A stretch of DNA of 35,290 nucleotides from Tubiluchus corallicola (lineage: Eukaryota; Priapulida; Priapulimorpha; Priapulimorphida; Tubiluchidae). Made by a program: the position numbers and the translations under genes. The stretch lies in assembly GCA_030141605.1 (NCBI GenBank), contig JAQGDQ010001455.1:5001-40290 (forward strand), written 5' to 3'. The notes beneath the pieces were generated by a model. It made no database searches. It saw only the letters and a list, made by a program, of their open reading frames with translations, and had not been told where the DNA came from. This document shows positions 20,896 through 32,799 of this stretch, one piece after another. Every line of letters starts with the position of its first letter. Position 1 is the first letter of the stretch.

Positions 20896-21048
20896 TGCAA
20901 CTCTAAGTACATAATTAGAAGTTGTTTTTGCTAGCTGTCTGTAACATACAAATGCAGAAACAGTTTCATGACATGTGCTAGTGTCTCTGGGAGGCATTTA
21001 TGGCAAATCTTCAAAAGTCTCAGTTGAATTTCATGCAAACCACTGATC

Positions 21049-21054
21049 TTTATT
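21049..21054 (-). terminator. Candidate poly(A) signal AATAAA, right oxidase
   Basis: TTTATT on +, the mirror of the signal at 10276-10281. It lies about 1.1 kb beyond the right stop codon and about 140 bp from the arm end. Use is inferred. Confidence 0.35.
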
Positions 21055-22178
21055 TCTGCAATATTTAAAAATTAAAATAGAAAAGCAAAAGTGACTGACA
21101 TTGGCTAATTTTACGAAAAGTACATGGTTTAGTTAGATTGACAGTTAATTAATCAATCAAAAGCATCAATGAATGAATCAAAATAAAAATTAAATACACA
21201 TAAACTTACGTCGTTGTGGCTGGTAAATTTTGCTAGTTTGCACAAGACAGTTCATTCACATACCACAGAACAACATAACGACAACATAACTGAGTCAAAG
21301 CCCACACTTTAAATTTTCCAGCTAGATGGAGCCACCTTGGCTACAAATTTAAAATACATTAAGCCAGGTTCATTCTTGCTACGGTAAGTTCACACTAAGG
21401 TAACTTGCATATTCAGCAGAAATAATAACTGTCTCACAATAAAAGTTCAGTATGAAATAATGAAAATATTTTCTCTAGAAGTTTCTTTCACTAAAACTAG
21501 TTTACCACATTTTCCAGTGCTGCCACAAGCGTTTGCTTTGACAGAAACATTTCGCTGCAAAGACAATAATTGTTACACCACATCTCGAGGCGTAACAAGA
21601 TGGGGGTAACAGGGGGCAAGGGTGAGAGGACTCAAAGTTTTTCTAGAGTTAATGTTATTAACAATGACTGTCAATTATTAATTACTAACGAACTACTAAC
21701 AATTAACAAAATTTTTCAACAAAATTGTCTAGTCAGAGATCATCATAGCTGACTTAATATCTACTTACAGCCTAGAAAAAGGTTAATGTTGTTACTTAAT
21801 GGCGTGTGTAAGGTTTCGTGTGGCTTAGCAGATTCATAATTGTAAAAGAACGGTGGCGTTTCTCTAAATATCGATTGTATTATTGTGAAAACATGTAGTG
21901 TTCTGTATCTTTCATAATCTTTGCATGCTTTAATGCTGTAGCAAAATGTTTAAGAACCGTCGTGTTTATAAGCGACATATGCACACAAAAGAGTTACTCA
22001 AATCAAACCCAGAGTGATTCTTTCGAAAAATTCGTTTATCTTTATCCCATTTGTCGAAAAAAGGAAAGTCGGGCTGAGGGAAGCAAAAAAAGTGCATAGT
22101 TTATGGCTTCCCCCACGAAACAAATGATGAAAACCTAGGACGTCACAATCACTTGCTACTCTGCAGCCTATATCTTCA

Positions 22179-23174
22179 CTACAGTTTCAAGAGAATCAAC
22201 AGTGACGTCATCAAGGACAGTAACGGGGCAGCAGCATTAGCGCCATCTTTTGAATAACCAACGCACTGCCAACACGTGAACCTGTTCTCCGGATCCCACT
22301 TCCTCTTGATCTCTAACAACTTTTCATATTTAGTTTCATCCCAGAATTCCTCTGCTATGTCTTCCACAACTCGGCTTGGTTCATTGTAGTAACTGCCACG
22401 TCCATACTTCTTCATCATCGGCCGCCACTCATCATTCATGAAGCGGACACTTCTGTCCTCTGCTTCCGGTTCTTCCCACCAGTTGGCAGCACACGTCGAG
22501 TGCCACAAAGCATCCCTAAACTGAGTTCCTACCGGAGTATCACTGTGGTTTACATTGCTAGTATTGGCGGCCCCACCCAGATGAACCATCGTACAGCCCA
22601 TAGATACATATTCCTCACCGCGTAAAGATACATCTATGAACAGTTCGGAAAACTCTTCTGCAAAAGTTCTGCTAAAAAACTCCGGCTGAGAAAACCGACC
22701 GTCTATGTAAATTGGAACATCCAAAACATCGGCTGCACTCTTCTGGTAATCCCAGAAGGTTTCATAATCTTGAAAGAAGCAGCGATGAGGACGATATTTA
22801 TCTTCCATATCCGCAAGAGGCACAAAAACTTGCTTCGCCTCTTCTGATGCTTTACCATTGTGCAGCATCAAAAAAGTGATACTTCCCTGCGTGTAAACCC
22901 CATATTCCGTCGAATATTTAGGGGCTGAATGCATCAGGATGTACCCACCCCACTCAGGTGGCAGCGAAAGTAAGACCTCCTCGAAATAGACTGTCAACAC
23001 GTCTTTTAGGTAGTTTTCCTTGCCGTCTTTAGATATGATGTAGAAGTTACAGTACATGGATGTGTACCCATCCCTTTCCGGCTGCAACTGTACGATGTAT
23101 TCTGTTGCAATTCCAAAAACTCCACCGCCTCCACGAATGGCATAGAATAGATCAGTGTCGTCTGTTACCTCTAC
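22179..23174 (-). CDS. Right oxidase, coding exon 4
   Basis: Starts after acceptor TTCCTTTCAG (read on -) with GTAGAGGTAACAGAC and ends with TAG at 22179-22181. It has the three residue differences from the left copy. The N557K change lies in the hydrophobic tail and puts a charge at the second-last residue, which should be tolerated in a cleaved GPI signal but is worth noting. Confidence 0.9.
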   Translation of the reverse strand, partial: VEVTDDTDLFYAIRGGGGVFGIATEYIVQLQPERDGYTSMYCNFYIISKDGKENYLKDVLTVYFEEVLLSLPPEWGGYILMHSAPKYSTEYGVYTQGSITFLMLHNGKASEEAKQVFVPLADMEDKYRPHRCFFQDYETFWDYQKSAADVLDVPIYIDGRFSQPEFFSRTFAEEFSELFIDVSLRGEEYVSMGCTMVHLGGAANTSNVNHSDTPVGTQFRDALWHSTCAANWWEEPEAEDRSVRFMNDEWRPMMKKYGRGSYYNEPSRVVEDIAEEFWDETKYEKLLEIKRKWDPENRFTCWQCVGYSKDGANAAAPLLSLMTSLLILLKL

Positions 23175-26100
23175 CTGAAAGGAAGCAAATCAATTATAGC
23201 ACGTTTCTGTTGAAGATGAATTCATCTTCACTGATAAAAAAAGCTGCTTCCAAAATATGGTTTTACACGTACAGACTCTAATATAGTAGATATCGTAAGA
23301 AAAGCTTACAGCTGGTAAAAGGAACAAGAAAGAGATCCTTTATTTCAGGTGCACAGCGGATTGGGAATGCAGTGCCTGTTTAGCTGTATTATAACAAATC
23401 GTTAACTGGACAATGGCTCTCTACAGATGTTTGGTGAACTTCTAGCCCTAGCTACACTGGACAAAGGCTCTCTGCAGATGTTTTGATGAACTTCCAGCCT
23501 TAGCTACACTGGACAATGGCTCTCTGCAGATGTTTTGATGAACTTTCAGCCTTAGTTACACTGGACAATGGCTCTCTGCAGGTGCCTGGTGAACTTCCCG
23601 CCTTAGCTACATTGGATAATGGCTCTCTGTAGATGTTTGGTGAACTTCCCGCCTTAGCTACACTGGACAATGGCTCTCTGTAGATGTTTGGTGAACTTTC
23701 AGCCTTAGCTACATTGGACAATGGCTCTCTGCAGATGTTTGGTGAACTTCCAGCCTTAGCTACATTGGACAATGGCTCTCTGTAGATGTTTGGTGAACTT
23801 TCAGCCTTAGCTACATTGGACAATGGCTCTCTACAGATGTAACCCACCACACAACAACCCACAGATGTTTGATGAACTTCCCGCATTAGCTAAACTGGAC
23901 AATGGCTCTCTGCAGATGTTTGGCGAACTTCCAGCCTTAGCTACATTGGACAATGGCTCTCTGCAGATGTTTGGTGAACTTCCAGCCTTAGCTACACTGG
24001 ACAATGGCTCTCTGCAGATGTTTGGTGAACTTCCAGCCTTAGCTACACTGGACAATGGCTCTCTGCAGGTGTTTGGTGAACTTCCAGCCTTAGCTACACT
24101 GGACAATGGCTCTCTGCAGGTGTCTGCTGAACTTCCCGCCTTAGCTACACTGGATAATGGCTCTCTGCAGGTGTCTGGTGAACTTCCAGCCTTAGCTACA
24201 CTGGACAATGGCTCTCTGCAGGTGTCTGGTGAACTTCCAGCCTTAGCTACACTGGACAATGGCTCTCTGCAGGTGCCTGGTGAACTTTCAGCCTTAGCTA
24301 CACTGGACAATGGCTCTCTGCAGATGTTTGGTGAACTTCCTGCATTATCTATAAGACCATAAAAGCCACTAATATAAAACCATTAGCTATACCTGAAATA
24401 AAACAACAGACTAGAAAATGTCTTTTTGTGGCTCTCACAAGCAATGGGTCTAATTAATCTTGACTATTAATAAATATTGTTAAAGATATATAGTATATTG
24501 TGGTAATGTTGGCCACGTTTGGATTTCTTCAATGATTTACCTGGTATTATCACTATTATTAGTTTTGTACCAGCTTAGCAGTCACATGGATGGATTTGTC
24601 TGCTTTACAGCAATGCACAGAAATGGTTTATTCACTCAGTTCAGTGTAATTTCTTTCGTGTTATTTATGAATTCTGTGTTGTCTAAATCAGAGCAATATT
24701 GGCTAGTTGAAGGTAATGTGGGCCAGTACTCAAAAACACCAGTGCACAGGTTTAGTGTATGAACTACGTCTATTAAAATGCATTAAAAACCATCCAATTA
24801 CATTGTTTGGAATATGCTTCACAATGATCAGTATAGATGATTATTCGTTATAGCAGTTACTAAAAATATTATAGTAAATCTCCCAACTCTTCCCAAAATT
24901 TGTTGCTGATGCGAGTGATAGACAACTGGAAGAAGGGAGACACATCAAGCTGAACAATGTTGGCTCTGCTGATTGGCTCAGCATGTTAGAAAAACTCAAA
25001 TTTGCTCGAGTTTGTTTGTGAAGTGCAGCGTAGTTTCATACCAATCAAGATACTTAATTTGTAAGGTAAATTGTTAAATCATCTATACAATGTTAACTCA
25101 TATATCTCTTGGGTATCTAACTACTGAATTGCATTTCGATGTTGTTTCTAAATTCTGGTAAATTTCTTTGTTTTATAGGTTTTACATGTCAAAAGTAGAC
25201 CTACGTTAAGTGAAATGTAGATTTAGGTAATTCAAATGTGTCTTGGTAACTCAAATGTAGATTTAGGTAGTTCAAATGTGTCTTGGTAACTCAAATGTAG
25301 ATTTAGGTAGTTCAAATGTGTTAACAATGTCAAGTCAAATGTGACATTGGTATCTCAAATGTGGATAGGTGATAAAGCTTAAAGATGTTAAATTTAATCT
25401 CCTTTAATCTTAATTTAATAATTGCTGTGAAAATAATAACTTTATAGGTCTACTAGTAGTTTACTAATATTCTGTAAACTTTACATACCATTGGAACTGT
25501 TAGAGAAAACAATACATTCTTAAAATAAACAATGTTTCTTGAGAGAAACTAATTCATTAATGCAGTGCTAATGCATTACTTAAAAAACTAATTAGTGATT
25601 CACTGTTCTTTGGGAAGGGATAAACAACACATTTTTCAAAGTTATGAAAGAGGTGATGACTATCTTTGGTTTATCTTTTTCTAATTTGCACTTAAATAAC
25701 TTAATTACCTATTTATTCAAAGTAATGCATCTACATTTGGCTTACCTAAGTCACATTTGAGTTACCAAAACACATTCGAAATTCCTATGTCCACATTTGA
25801 CTTACCTAAGTCACATTTGAGTTACCAAAACACATTCGAAATTCCTATGTATACATTTGACTTACCTAAGTCACATTTGAGTTAGCAAAACACATTCGAA
25901 ATTCCTATGTCTACATTTGACTTACCTAAGTCACATTTGAGTTAGCAAAACACATTCGAAATTCCTATGTCTACATTTGACTTACCTAAGTCACATTTGA
26001 GTTACCAAAACACATTCGAAATTCCTATGTCTACATTTGACTTACCTAAGTCACATTTGAAGTTTCCTGTGTCTACATTTGACGTGTAAAACCTATAGAT

Positions 26101-29100
26101 GCCTTGGCAATTAACAGTTTGTTCGAAACCAGTCGACAATGAATTCCATTTTGATGTGATCACATGATCCCTTACAACTTCATTTTCGAAAATTGGTTTA
26201 GAGGTTACTTAGCACATATTAGTCTTTATGTTGCTGCAAAATGTTTTGAGACTCAAAGAGATGCCTACTTACTTTTCCATCTTTGCCTTCCTTTACTAGC
26301 GTGCTTGCATTCACAGTAACAATGCTTCCATCAGCAGTGATTAGAGTGGCACCCAGAAGGTTGTCAGCACCTAATCCAAGTGTTCTAGTGTTTGGACTGT
26401 GTCCGCCACCCATCAGAAAACCACCCATTGTAACAGTGGGACCACTCCCACCAGCTGCTAGTAATCCATTTTCGTGGGCCTGCAAATTTGGAAGAGTTAA
26501 TAGGTGGAAGAATGAACATCTGCAGCAGGAGTAAGCAACAACATCAGCAACATCAGCAGCATCATAGCCGCAAAGGCAACCACAATGACACTGACGATGA
26601 CAACGGTAATGGAAATGACTTTTTCAGTGTATAAACTTAGCTAAATTTTATTTACAAAAAAATTGTGCTTCAAAATCAAGACTTTTTGTTAAACAAGGCT
26701 TCTTATGAACTGTAGTACTAACCACTTCATGTAGCTGGTAATTTGTGACGCCAGGCTGCGCCACTACGTAAGCTCCTGTATTTGGCGACACCTCGTAGTC
26801 GTTTGTGTAAACTGTGGCTGCCTTCATCTCACTCAAGTTAATTATAACACCATCATCATTTGCTGAACGTCCAATGTAGGAGTGACCAGACGAATATGCC
26901 GTCATTTTAATGTTGAACTTCAAAGCGAACAAGACTGCCTTTTGCACGTCACTCGTTTCAGTTGCTAATACAATCAGTGCTGGTTGCCTTTAATTACGAA
27001 AAACAAAGGGTTAATTAGATAGTTAACAAATACGAAACGAATCAAGAAAAAACATAGCAGAGGAAGAGTTTGGCTTCTGATCTTTGACTTTAGAAAATGT
27101 ATCAATTTCAGCATCAGATGTGCTACCTTCTTATAAAAAATCTCCAGCAACATAGTAGCTTGTATCGTTTAATCTGTAAACAAATTCAAATTCAAATTCA
27201 GTTTATTTCACCAGCAAACTACAATAACTATAAATATACTTGTACAACATCTTGTATAAATGAAAACAGCAAAAAAAAAATGAAATGAAATTAACTGTGC
27301 TCCCTAGAAATACCATATTAAGATGCTGAAGTTTGCTGGATGGCAGCTAAAAGGGGGACCTTGTTAAGCCACCTTGAAATGTGAAACAGAGAATGAAGAT
27401 GATGAAAGAAGACGAGAATAAAGAAGAGCTATGTTGCAGTTATTAGAAAGAAAACAGAAGGAAAGAAGAAGAAAAAGGAAAACATAAAATAAGAAAACAA
27501 TGAGCATGTTCAAATTAGCTGCAACTGATTTTTTGACAGGAAACCATCAGTGGGTGAAATTTGTTCAGATTCACAGAGATATTTATAGCAAACTGTTCTT
27601 ATTAACTGTAACAACTTTTTAAGTAAATTATAAAATGTAATCTCTAGCCTAATTAATCAAATCTCTTTAACAAACAAAGGTTCAAGATTTAAGAAATTAA
27701 TAACTAAGTTACATGGTGATCTTCTATAAGTGTAATCAATGCATATTATAACGACCCTAAAGAATCTATAGCTGAAGTGTGTGTGAATGGCTGAGTAACT
27801 TCAGTCTACAGGTAACTGAGATAACAGATACAGTATGTACAGATAACAGTCAAAAGGAAACCAAATTATACCAGAAAAGAGGGGGACAATACAAGATTAA
27901 ATCAGCACATCAGATGTACAGTATTCAGTAGTGCTTGACAATACAATTACGGATAATATAAGAATAACAGCAGTTCCTTTACCTCTTCGCCATAGTTATT
28001 ATTCATTTCTCATAAACAAAAAATCAATTGGATACCTAGAAAATTGCTAGTTCTGTACCTGTCAGGGTGAAAATTGGCAAAGCAGCAGCAGTATTTAGGA
28101 AGATGGGAAAAATCTGGGCAAACAAGAAAATCAAGCTTCGTTTGCACGACACCATTGTGCTGCCAACGGCTCTTTATGCCAGCGAAACCTGGAAAGTTAC
28201 AGCAGTGATATCAAAGAAACTGGACGTCTTCCACCATAAATGTCTTCGGAAAATCCTAAAAAATATTCTATCGCAACCATGTTACCAATGTGGAAGTCCT
28301 ACAGCAGGCGCAGTCAAGGCCGTTGCACGAAATAGTTGCAGAGAGAAGGCTGAGATTGGCTGGACATATTCTACGCCTACCAGAACAACGCCACTGGTGG
28401 AACCACCTGGTGGAAAAAGGAAGAGGTCGGCCAAAAACAACATGGCGCAGATCTTTCAAAGAAGACCTTCAAGCTATGAACAGACGTTGGGAGAACATCG
28501 AAAGAGAAGCCGCCGATAGAACCCAGTGGAAAATGCTGTCTGCCCAATGTGCATCCGTGCACGGGAAGGACTAAGGTCTAAGGTGCCTGTTAATATGTCT
28601 AAGTTCTCTGTACTTTCTCTGAAACGCTGATATCTATCTGAATGCCCACGTCAGAATTCATCAACTCTGGTAATGCTTTCACCTTTTTCTGCTTCTGTGC
28701 TAATTATTTACTTTAGATTCAGTTAAGGAGCTATTTGTACTACCTACGTTTGTAGTATTTAATATGCAGTCTACTATATACAAGTACTGACTTAGACTTT
28801 GCTGCCACCTACAGGCGTTTTTCATGCTAATACTATGTACAAGTACTGACTTAGACTTTGCTGCCACCTACAGGCGTTTTTGATGCTAATACTATGTACA
28901 AGTACTGACTTAGACTTTGCTGGGACAAACAACAAACACACCCCACCACACACAAACCAACAAAACACCCCACCACACACAACAACAAACACACCCCACA
29001 CACACAAACAACAAACACACCCCACCACACACAAACAACAAAACACCCCACCACACACAAACCAACAAAACACCCCACCACACACAAACAACAAACACAC

Positions 29101-31068
29101 CCCACCACACACAAACAACAAACACACCCCACCTACAGGCGTTTTTGATGCTAATACTATGTACAAGTACTGACTTAGTCTTTGCTGCCACCTACAGGCG
29201 TTTTTGATGCTAATACCATGTACAAGTATTGACTTAGTCTTTGCTGCCACCTACAGGCGTGTTTGATGCTGATACTATGTACAAGTACTGACTTAGTCTT
29301 TGCTGCCACCTACAGGCGTTTTTGATGCTAATACTATGTACAAGTACTGACTTAGTCTTTGCTGCCATCACACACAAACAACAAACACAACTTTGCTGCC
29401 ACCTACAGGCGTTTTTGATGCTAATACCATGTACAAGTATGACTTAGTCTTTGCTGCCACCTACAGGCGTTTTTGATGCTAATACCATGTACAAGTACTG
29501 ACTTAGTCTTTGCTGCCACCTACAGGCGTTTTTGATGCTAATACTATGTACAAGAACTGACTTAGACTTTGCTGCCACCTACAGGCGTTTTTGATGCTAA
29601 TGCTATGTACAAGTACTGACTTAGTCTTTGCTGCCATCTACAGGCGTGTTTGATGCTAATTCTACAATGGCTGCCAGAGTTCAATTTATTACTTTCTAAA
29701 TCTTTTTTCTTGAAATAGAGAAAAACTATAACACAATTTTCTGTAGGTAAATAAGCGAAGCAGGTTTATGAATTTGGTTCAACTAGTAATCTGTAATGTA
29801 ATGTTACCGACGTTTGTATCCCTTTTTGCTGACCACGTGACTGCACTCGTGACGTCATTCGTCTTGCGCAACGAAAAATGGCGGTTCTTCAAAATTTATT
29901 ACCGCAAACAACGAAGTGGTAACAAAAATCAAAAGAAACGAGTTTTACAGTAAATTTATAATAAAATAAATTTAATATTCTTAATGAGTCTAAGATTTTA
30001 AGTTGTGAAATTTTATATTATAGTGAGGGTTTAGTTTGACAGTAACTGCAAACAATGAATTCAATAAACTGCTTTGCTTTTCGAACCATAGTGTATACTG
30101 GGTTTTATGGCAATAACTGACGCACAGTGTGAACGGGGTTTTAGATTTCAGTAATTAGATTAAGCGCAAGAGAGTCATTTGGATTATTACAAGAAGCAGA
30201 CTGTAGTACAGTCAAAGACTGCCATATTCCAACAAAATATTCTAGTGTTTTATACGTCATTTCTATTAAAAAAAATAAAAAAGGCCATTTTACAAATTTG
30301 CCTTTAATTCTGTAGTTCTAGACTTTACTAAACACAAACATTAAGTAAACCTAATTTGGTAATTCACTAATTTATACCACGTTCTATCGTTTATAAGATT
30401 GTCATTAATTAAACTAAAATGTTCAAAGTGATCAGTTCATAATAATTCAAAATAATACAAAATGATGTATTTACTTACATCGTATGTCTCCATAAAGCAA
30501 ATCTAGTATTTACCAATATATCTGACAAATTATGTCACTATCATACTGTGAAAAACTACTTTTAAAGAAGCCTGTTAACGTCTACCAACTAACTCACTTG
30601 CCCAGGTAGAAACAGATCTGCACAGGTGAGTGATCGTGGTCACGTGACCAACGAGATACTTGACGAAATTTCCTACATAGACTAAAGTTCCACGAGCACT
30701 CTTGCTTAAGTTGTATTCTTCTAATAGTAACTAGTTTTTTCTGTAATATTTGTACCTTATAATTATAATTTTCCAACTCTCTCGTACTTGCCTTGTTCTT
30801 ATGCATTTCTTCCTTTTTGCGGAGCACTCACATTTTTGTTAACAACTGCAAATACTTACCTTTTTTCTCTCGGATTGTTCATGTGATTTTCCTCCTGGAA
30901 AAGAGCTCCCATGTCTCTCGTTAAGACAGATGCTTCGTCAGAAAGATCTTGGCGGAACGCATCAATTTCTGCATCAGAGGGCCAACACGACTGAGACGGG
31001 GTGCAGTATTCAGCATTGGTTGACTGTAGAATTATGGCTAGTGTAAAAATCAGCAGTTTGTTCGCCAT
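22179..31068 (-). CDS. Secreted BBE-like FAD-linked oxidase, right copy (4 coding exons)
   Basis: Coding exons complement(join(22179..23174, 26273..26479, 26723..26987, 30860..31068)): 1677 nt, 558 residues, all GT-AG. Exon lengths and phases are the same as in the left gene. The protein differs at V409 (I in left), Q445 (H) and K557 (N). Signal peptide, SGHSY with His105, Gly171 at the second-flavin-bond position, BBE domain and hydrophobic C-terminus are all kept. The gene is transcribed towards the spacer, convergent with the left copy, with about 13 kb between the stop codons. No stop or frameshift was seen, so both copies look functional. Expression and substrate are unknown. Confidence 0.9.
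23408..24345 (-). repeat. 51-bp minisatellite, right arm
   Basis: About 18 units, against about 13 in the left arm. On + it reads GGACAATGGCTCTCTGCAGA, TGTTTGGTGAACTTCC and GCCTTAGCTACACT. It is interrupted by a short AC-rich block at about 23841-23861. Frames open on both strands here are period artefacts. Confidence 0.93.
23841..23861 (+). repeat. Short AC-rich block in the 51-bp array
   Basis: AACCCACCACACAACAACCC lies between CTACAGATGT and ACAGATGTTT, so a unit is broken and restarted. It has the same base style as the AC-rich blocks in the 59-bp arrays. No counterpart exists in the left 51-bp array. Confidence 0.7.
25174..26097. mobile_element. Foldback-like element, right arm (expanded)
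   Basis: Bounded by TATAGGTTTTACA near 25174 and TGTAAAACCTATA near 26085-26097. The terminus at 25730-26075 has about six 60-bp subrepeats (ACATTTGACTTACCTAAGTC, then TTCGAAATTCCTATGT on +), whereas the paired left terminus has about two. The other terminus keeps about three 40-bp units. The element is therefore about 240 bp longer than its left partner. Confidence 0.65.
26273..26479 (-). CDS. Right oxidase, coding exon 3
   Basis: Same 207 bp length and same 69 residues as the left exon 3, with donor GTAAGT and acceptor TTTGCAG on -. Confidence 0.9.
26480..26722 (-). other. Intron 2 of right oxidase
   Basis: 243 bp, donor GTTAGT. It is 6 bp shorter than the left intron because one of two near-repeated ATAATGATAAG bases is missing. 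Confidence 0.85.
26723..26987 (-). CDS. Right oxidase, coding exon 2
   Basis: 265 bp, encoding the same protein segment as the left exon 2, including the SGHSY flavin-linking loop. Acceptor AATTAAAG, donor GTTAGT, both read on -. Confidence 0.9.
27060..28018 (-). pseudogene. Decayed duplicate of oxidase exon 1, right arm
   Basis: Mirror of 3804-4766. The pseudo-start ATG is at 27991-27993 on -, followed by an early stop, and the exon-like halves are separated by the insertion. The flanking direct repeat CATCAGATGT is at 27112-27121 and 27908-27917. Confidence 0.68.
27122..27907. mobile_element. Insertion splitting the right pseudo-exon
   Basis: Mirror of 3932-4715, including the (TTCAAA)3-type tail at 27181-27200. 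It differs at 27817-27850, where the CACGTG palindrome of the left copy is replaced by a sequence with two AGATAACAG words. Confidence 0.5.
28050..28575 (+). mobile_element. Non-LTR retrotransposon relic, right arm
   Basis: Mirror of the left relic. The + frames from 28067 and 28290 give the same SETWKVT, FHHKCLRKIL and GRGRPKTTWRR segments with the same frameshift between them, so the damage predates the inverted duplication. It is antisense to the right oxidase gene. Confidence 0.85.
28926..29130 (+). repeat. Long AC-rich tandem block inside the right 59-bp array
   Basis: About 205 bp of only A and C, in words such as CACCCCACCACACACAAAC and AACAACAAACACAC repeated about seven times. It enters after TTTGCTGGGAC and leaves at ACCTACAGGC. 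The paired left unit (2905-2925, with the same rare CCCAGC variant) has no insertion. Confidence 0.85.
29367..29390 (+). repeat. Short AC-rich block in the right 59-bp array
   Basis: ATCACACACAAACAACAAAC follows TTTGCTGCC, after which the array restarts with CTTTGCTGCC. A unit is broken without a counterpart in the left arm. Confidence 0.7.
30637..30650. promoter_or_regulatory. CACGTG palindrome in right intron 1
   Basis: TGGTCACGTGACCA, the mirror of 1020-1033 and unchanged in all 14 bp. A second CACGTG (ACCACGTGAC) is near 29832. Confidence 0.35.
30860..31068 (-). CDS. Right oxidase, coding exon 1 (signal peptide)
   Basis: ATG at 31066-31068 on -. It encodes the same 69 residues as the left exon 1 and ends before donor GTAAGT. 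The transcribed exon probably begins at 31109 after acceptor CTGTTTTCAG. Confidence 0.88.
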
Positions 31069-31109
31069 AGTTATTATGTTCTGACAAGCGAAACGGAAAT
31101 CAATGACTC

Positions 31110-31955
<846 letters not shown>

Positions 31956-32060
31956 CTGTATTCTACTTGATTTATCAGTGTCTTAGCACTTACCATTAGA
32001 ACTTCTTCATACATAGCAAAATAACTTATTAGTAGTTAAAGGAGGGAGTTAGCAAAAACT
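31956..32060 (-). other. Candidate non-coding first exon of right oxidase (end uncertain)
   Basis: On - the sequence AAGTAGAATACAG is followed by donor GTGAGTTTCG. This would supply the missing 5'-UTR exon upstream of the 3' splice site at 31110. The 5' end cannot be placed, so 32060 is only a guess. No ATG-initiated frame of note lies in it. Confidence 0.3.
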
Positions 32061-32528
32061 CTATATGTTAACAAATTAGCCACCCTTTTAGTTAAAGTTA
32101 TTACAAAAAAAAATATAGGGACTATTTAAGCTGCGATGAAACAAAAAAAATCCTGCCAAACTGAAAATATAATAATGAAAGAATGATAATAAAAAAGAAT
32201 CAAAGTAGTTTTAATTAGCAAAGCAATACACAAAAATAAAAAAACAAAAGCAAACATAAGCAAAACGAATTTTATATATATATATGTATATATTGTATAT
32301 AGTCTATTATAATTTGCGAGTAACATTATAATGTATATTTTGTTTTAAATTTTTGGCACAGCAGTTTTTAGTTTGCACTGGGCGCATTTGCCTTTAACAG
32401 TTGTGTGAATTTTATTCTCATGCTGCGATGTTCTTTTATGCTTTTATAGTTATGAATATCGATATATATATAATTTTTATTTTGAATATAAAGCACAGTC
32501 ATTGCAAATATAAAACTAGAAGCGAGCA
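32061..32528. other. AT-rich intergenic sequence
   Basis: Contains an A/T microsatellite (TATATATATATGTATATATT, about 32273-32297) and poly(A)-like runs. A 66-codon antisense frame at 32126-32326 is AT-driven and unsupported. The region may include the promoter of the right oxidase gene. Confidence 0.5.
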
Positions 32529-32781
32529 ACCGGAAGTGGACAGGTAAATTTCAAGGACAAAGTCACAGTTTCCGGAATCAAGCGTGATATTTGAAGGTGC
32601 GTTCAACAGTGTGGGTTTGCCCAAGCTGTAACTAAGTGTGGCAGTTTCTATAGCTGCTCTTTGAAGGGGACACCACAGTGTAATCGAACGGATCTGTTTT
32701 TCTGTGCGAAGGTTTTCCAGTGAAGCGTCTCTAGTGTCAGTACAGCGGAGTACTAATCTCTACAAACTTGAGAACCTCAAG
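32529..32781 (+). promoter_or_regulatory. Candidate promoter and non-coding first exon of a + strand gene
   Basis: ACCGGAAGTG at 32529-32538 is a consensus ETS-family (GABP-type) site, common just upstream of animal transcription starts. About 240 bp later, CCTCAAG is followed by a consensus donor GTAAGTAAAA (32782). Base composition is more balanced than in the flanks and there is no long frame, as expected of a 5'-UTR exon. The rest of such a gene would lie outside the window. It faces away from the right oxidase gene, so the two could share a divergent promoter region. Confidence 0.4.
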
Positions 32782-32799
32782 GTAAGTAAAAGCTACTCC

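Larger units (their letters stand above)
23175..26272 (-). other. Intron 3 of right oxidase
   Basis: 3098 bp, 518 bp longer than the left intron. The increase is explained largely by more 51-bp units (23408-24345) and more 60-bp subrepeats in the foldback-like element (25174-26097). The rest (24346-25173) is AT-rich with no gene. Confidence 0.8.
28773..29661 (-). repeat. 59-bp minisatellite, right arm
   Basis: On + it reads TACAAGTACTGACTTAG, CTTTGCTGCCACCTACAGGC and GTTTTTGATGCTAATA. It is interrupted by AC-rich blocks at 28926-29130 and 29367-29390, placed differently from those in the left array. Open frames over it are unsupported. Confidence 0.93.
26988..30859 (-). other. Intron 1 of right oxidase and its contents
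   Basis: 3872 bp. From the gene's 3' side it holds the pseudo-exon with its insertion (about 27060-28018), the non-LTR relic (28050-28575) and the 59-bp minisatellite (28773-29661). 29662-30859 is AT-rich with one CACGTG palindrome (30637-30650) and nothing else supported. Confidence 0.75.

Noticed and set aside
28822-29250. Gly/Val/Cys-rich frames of 93-142 codons and Thr/His/Pro-rich frames
   Set aside because: Translations of the AC-rich block and the 59-bp units; no protein features.
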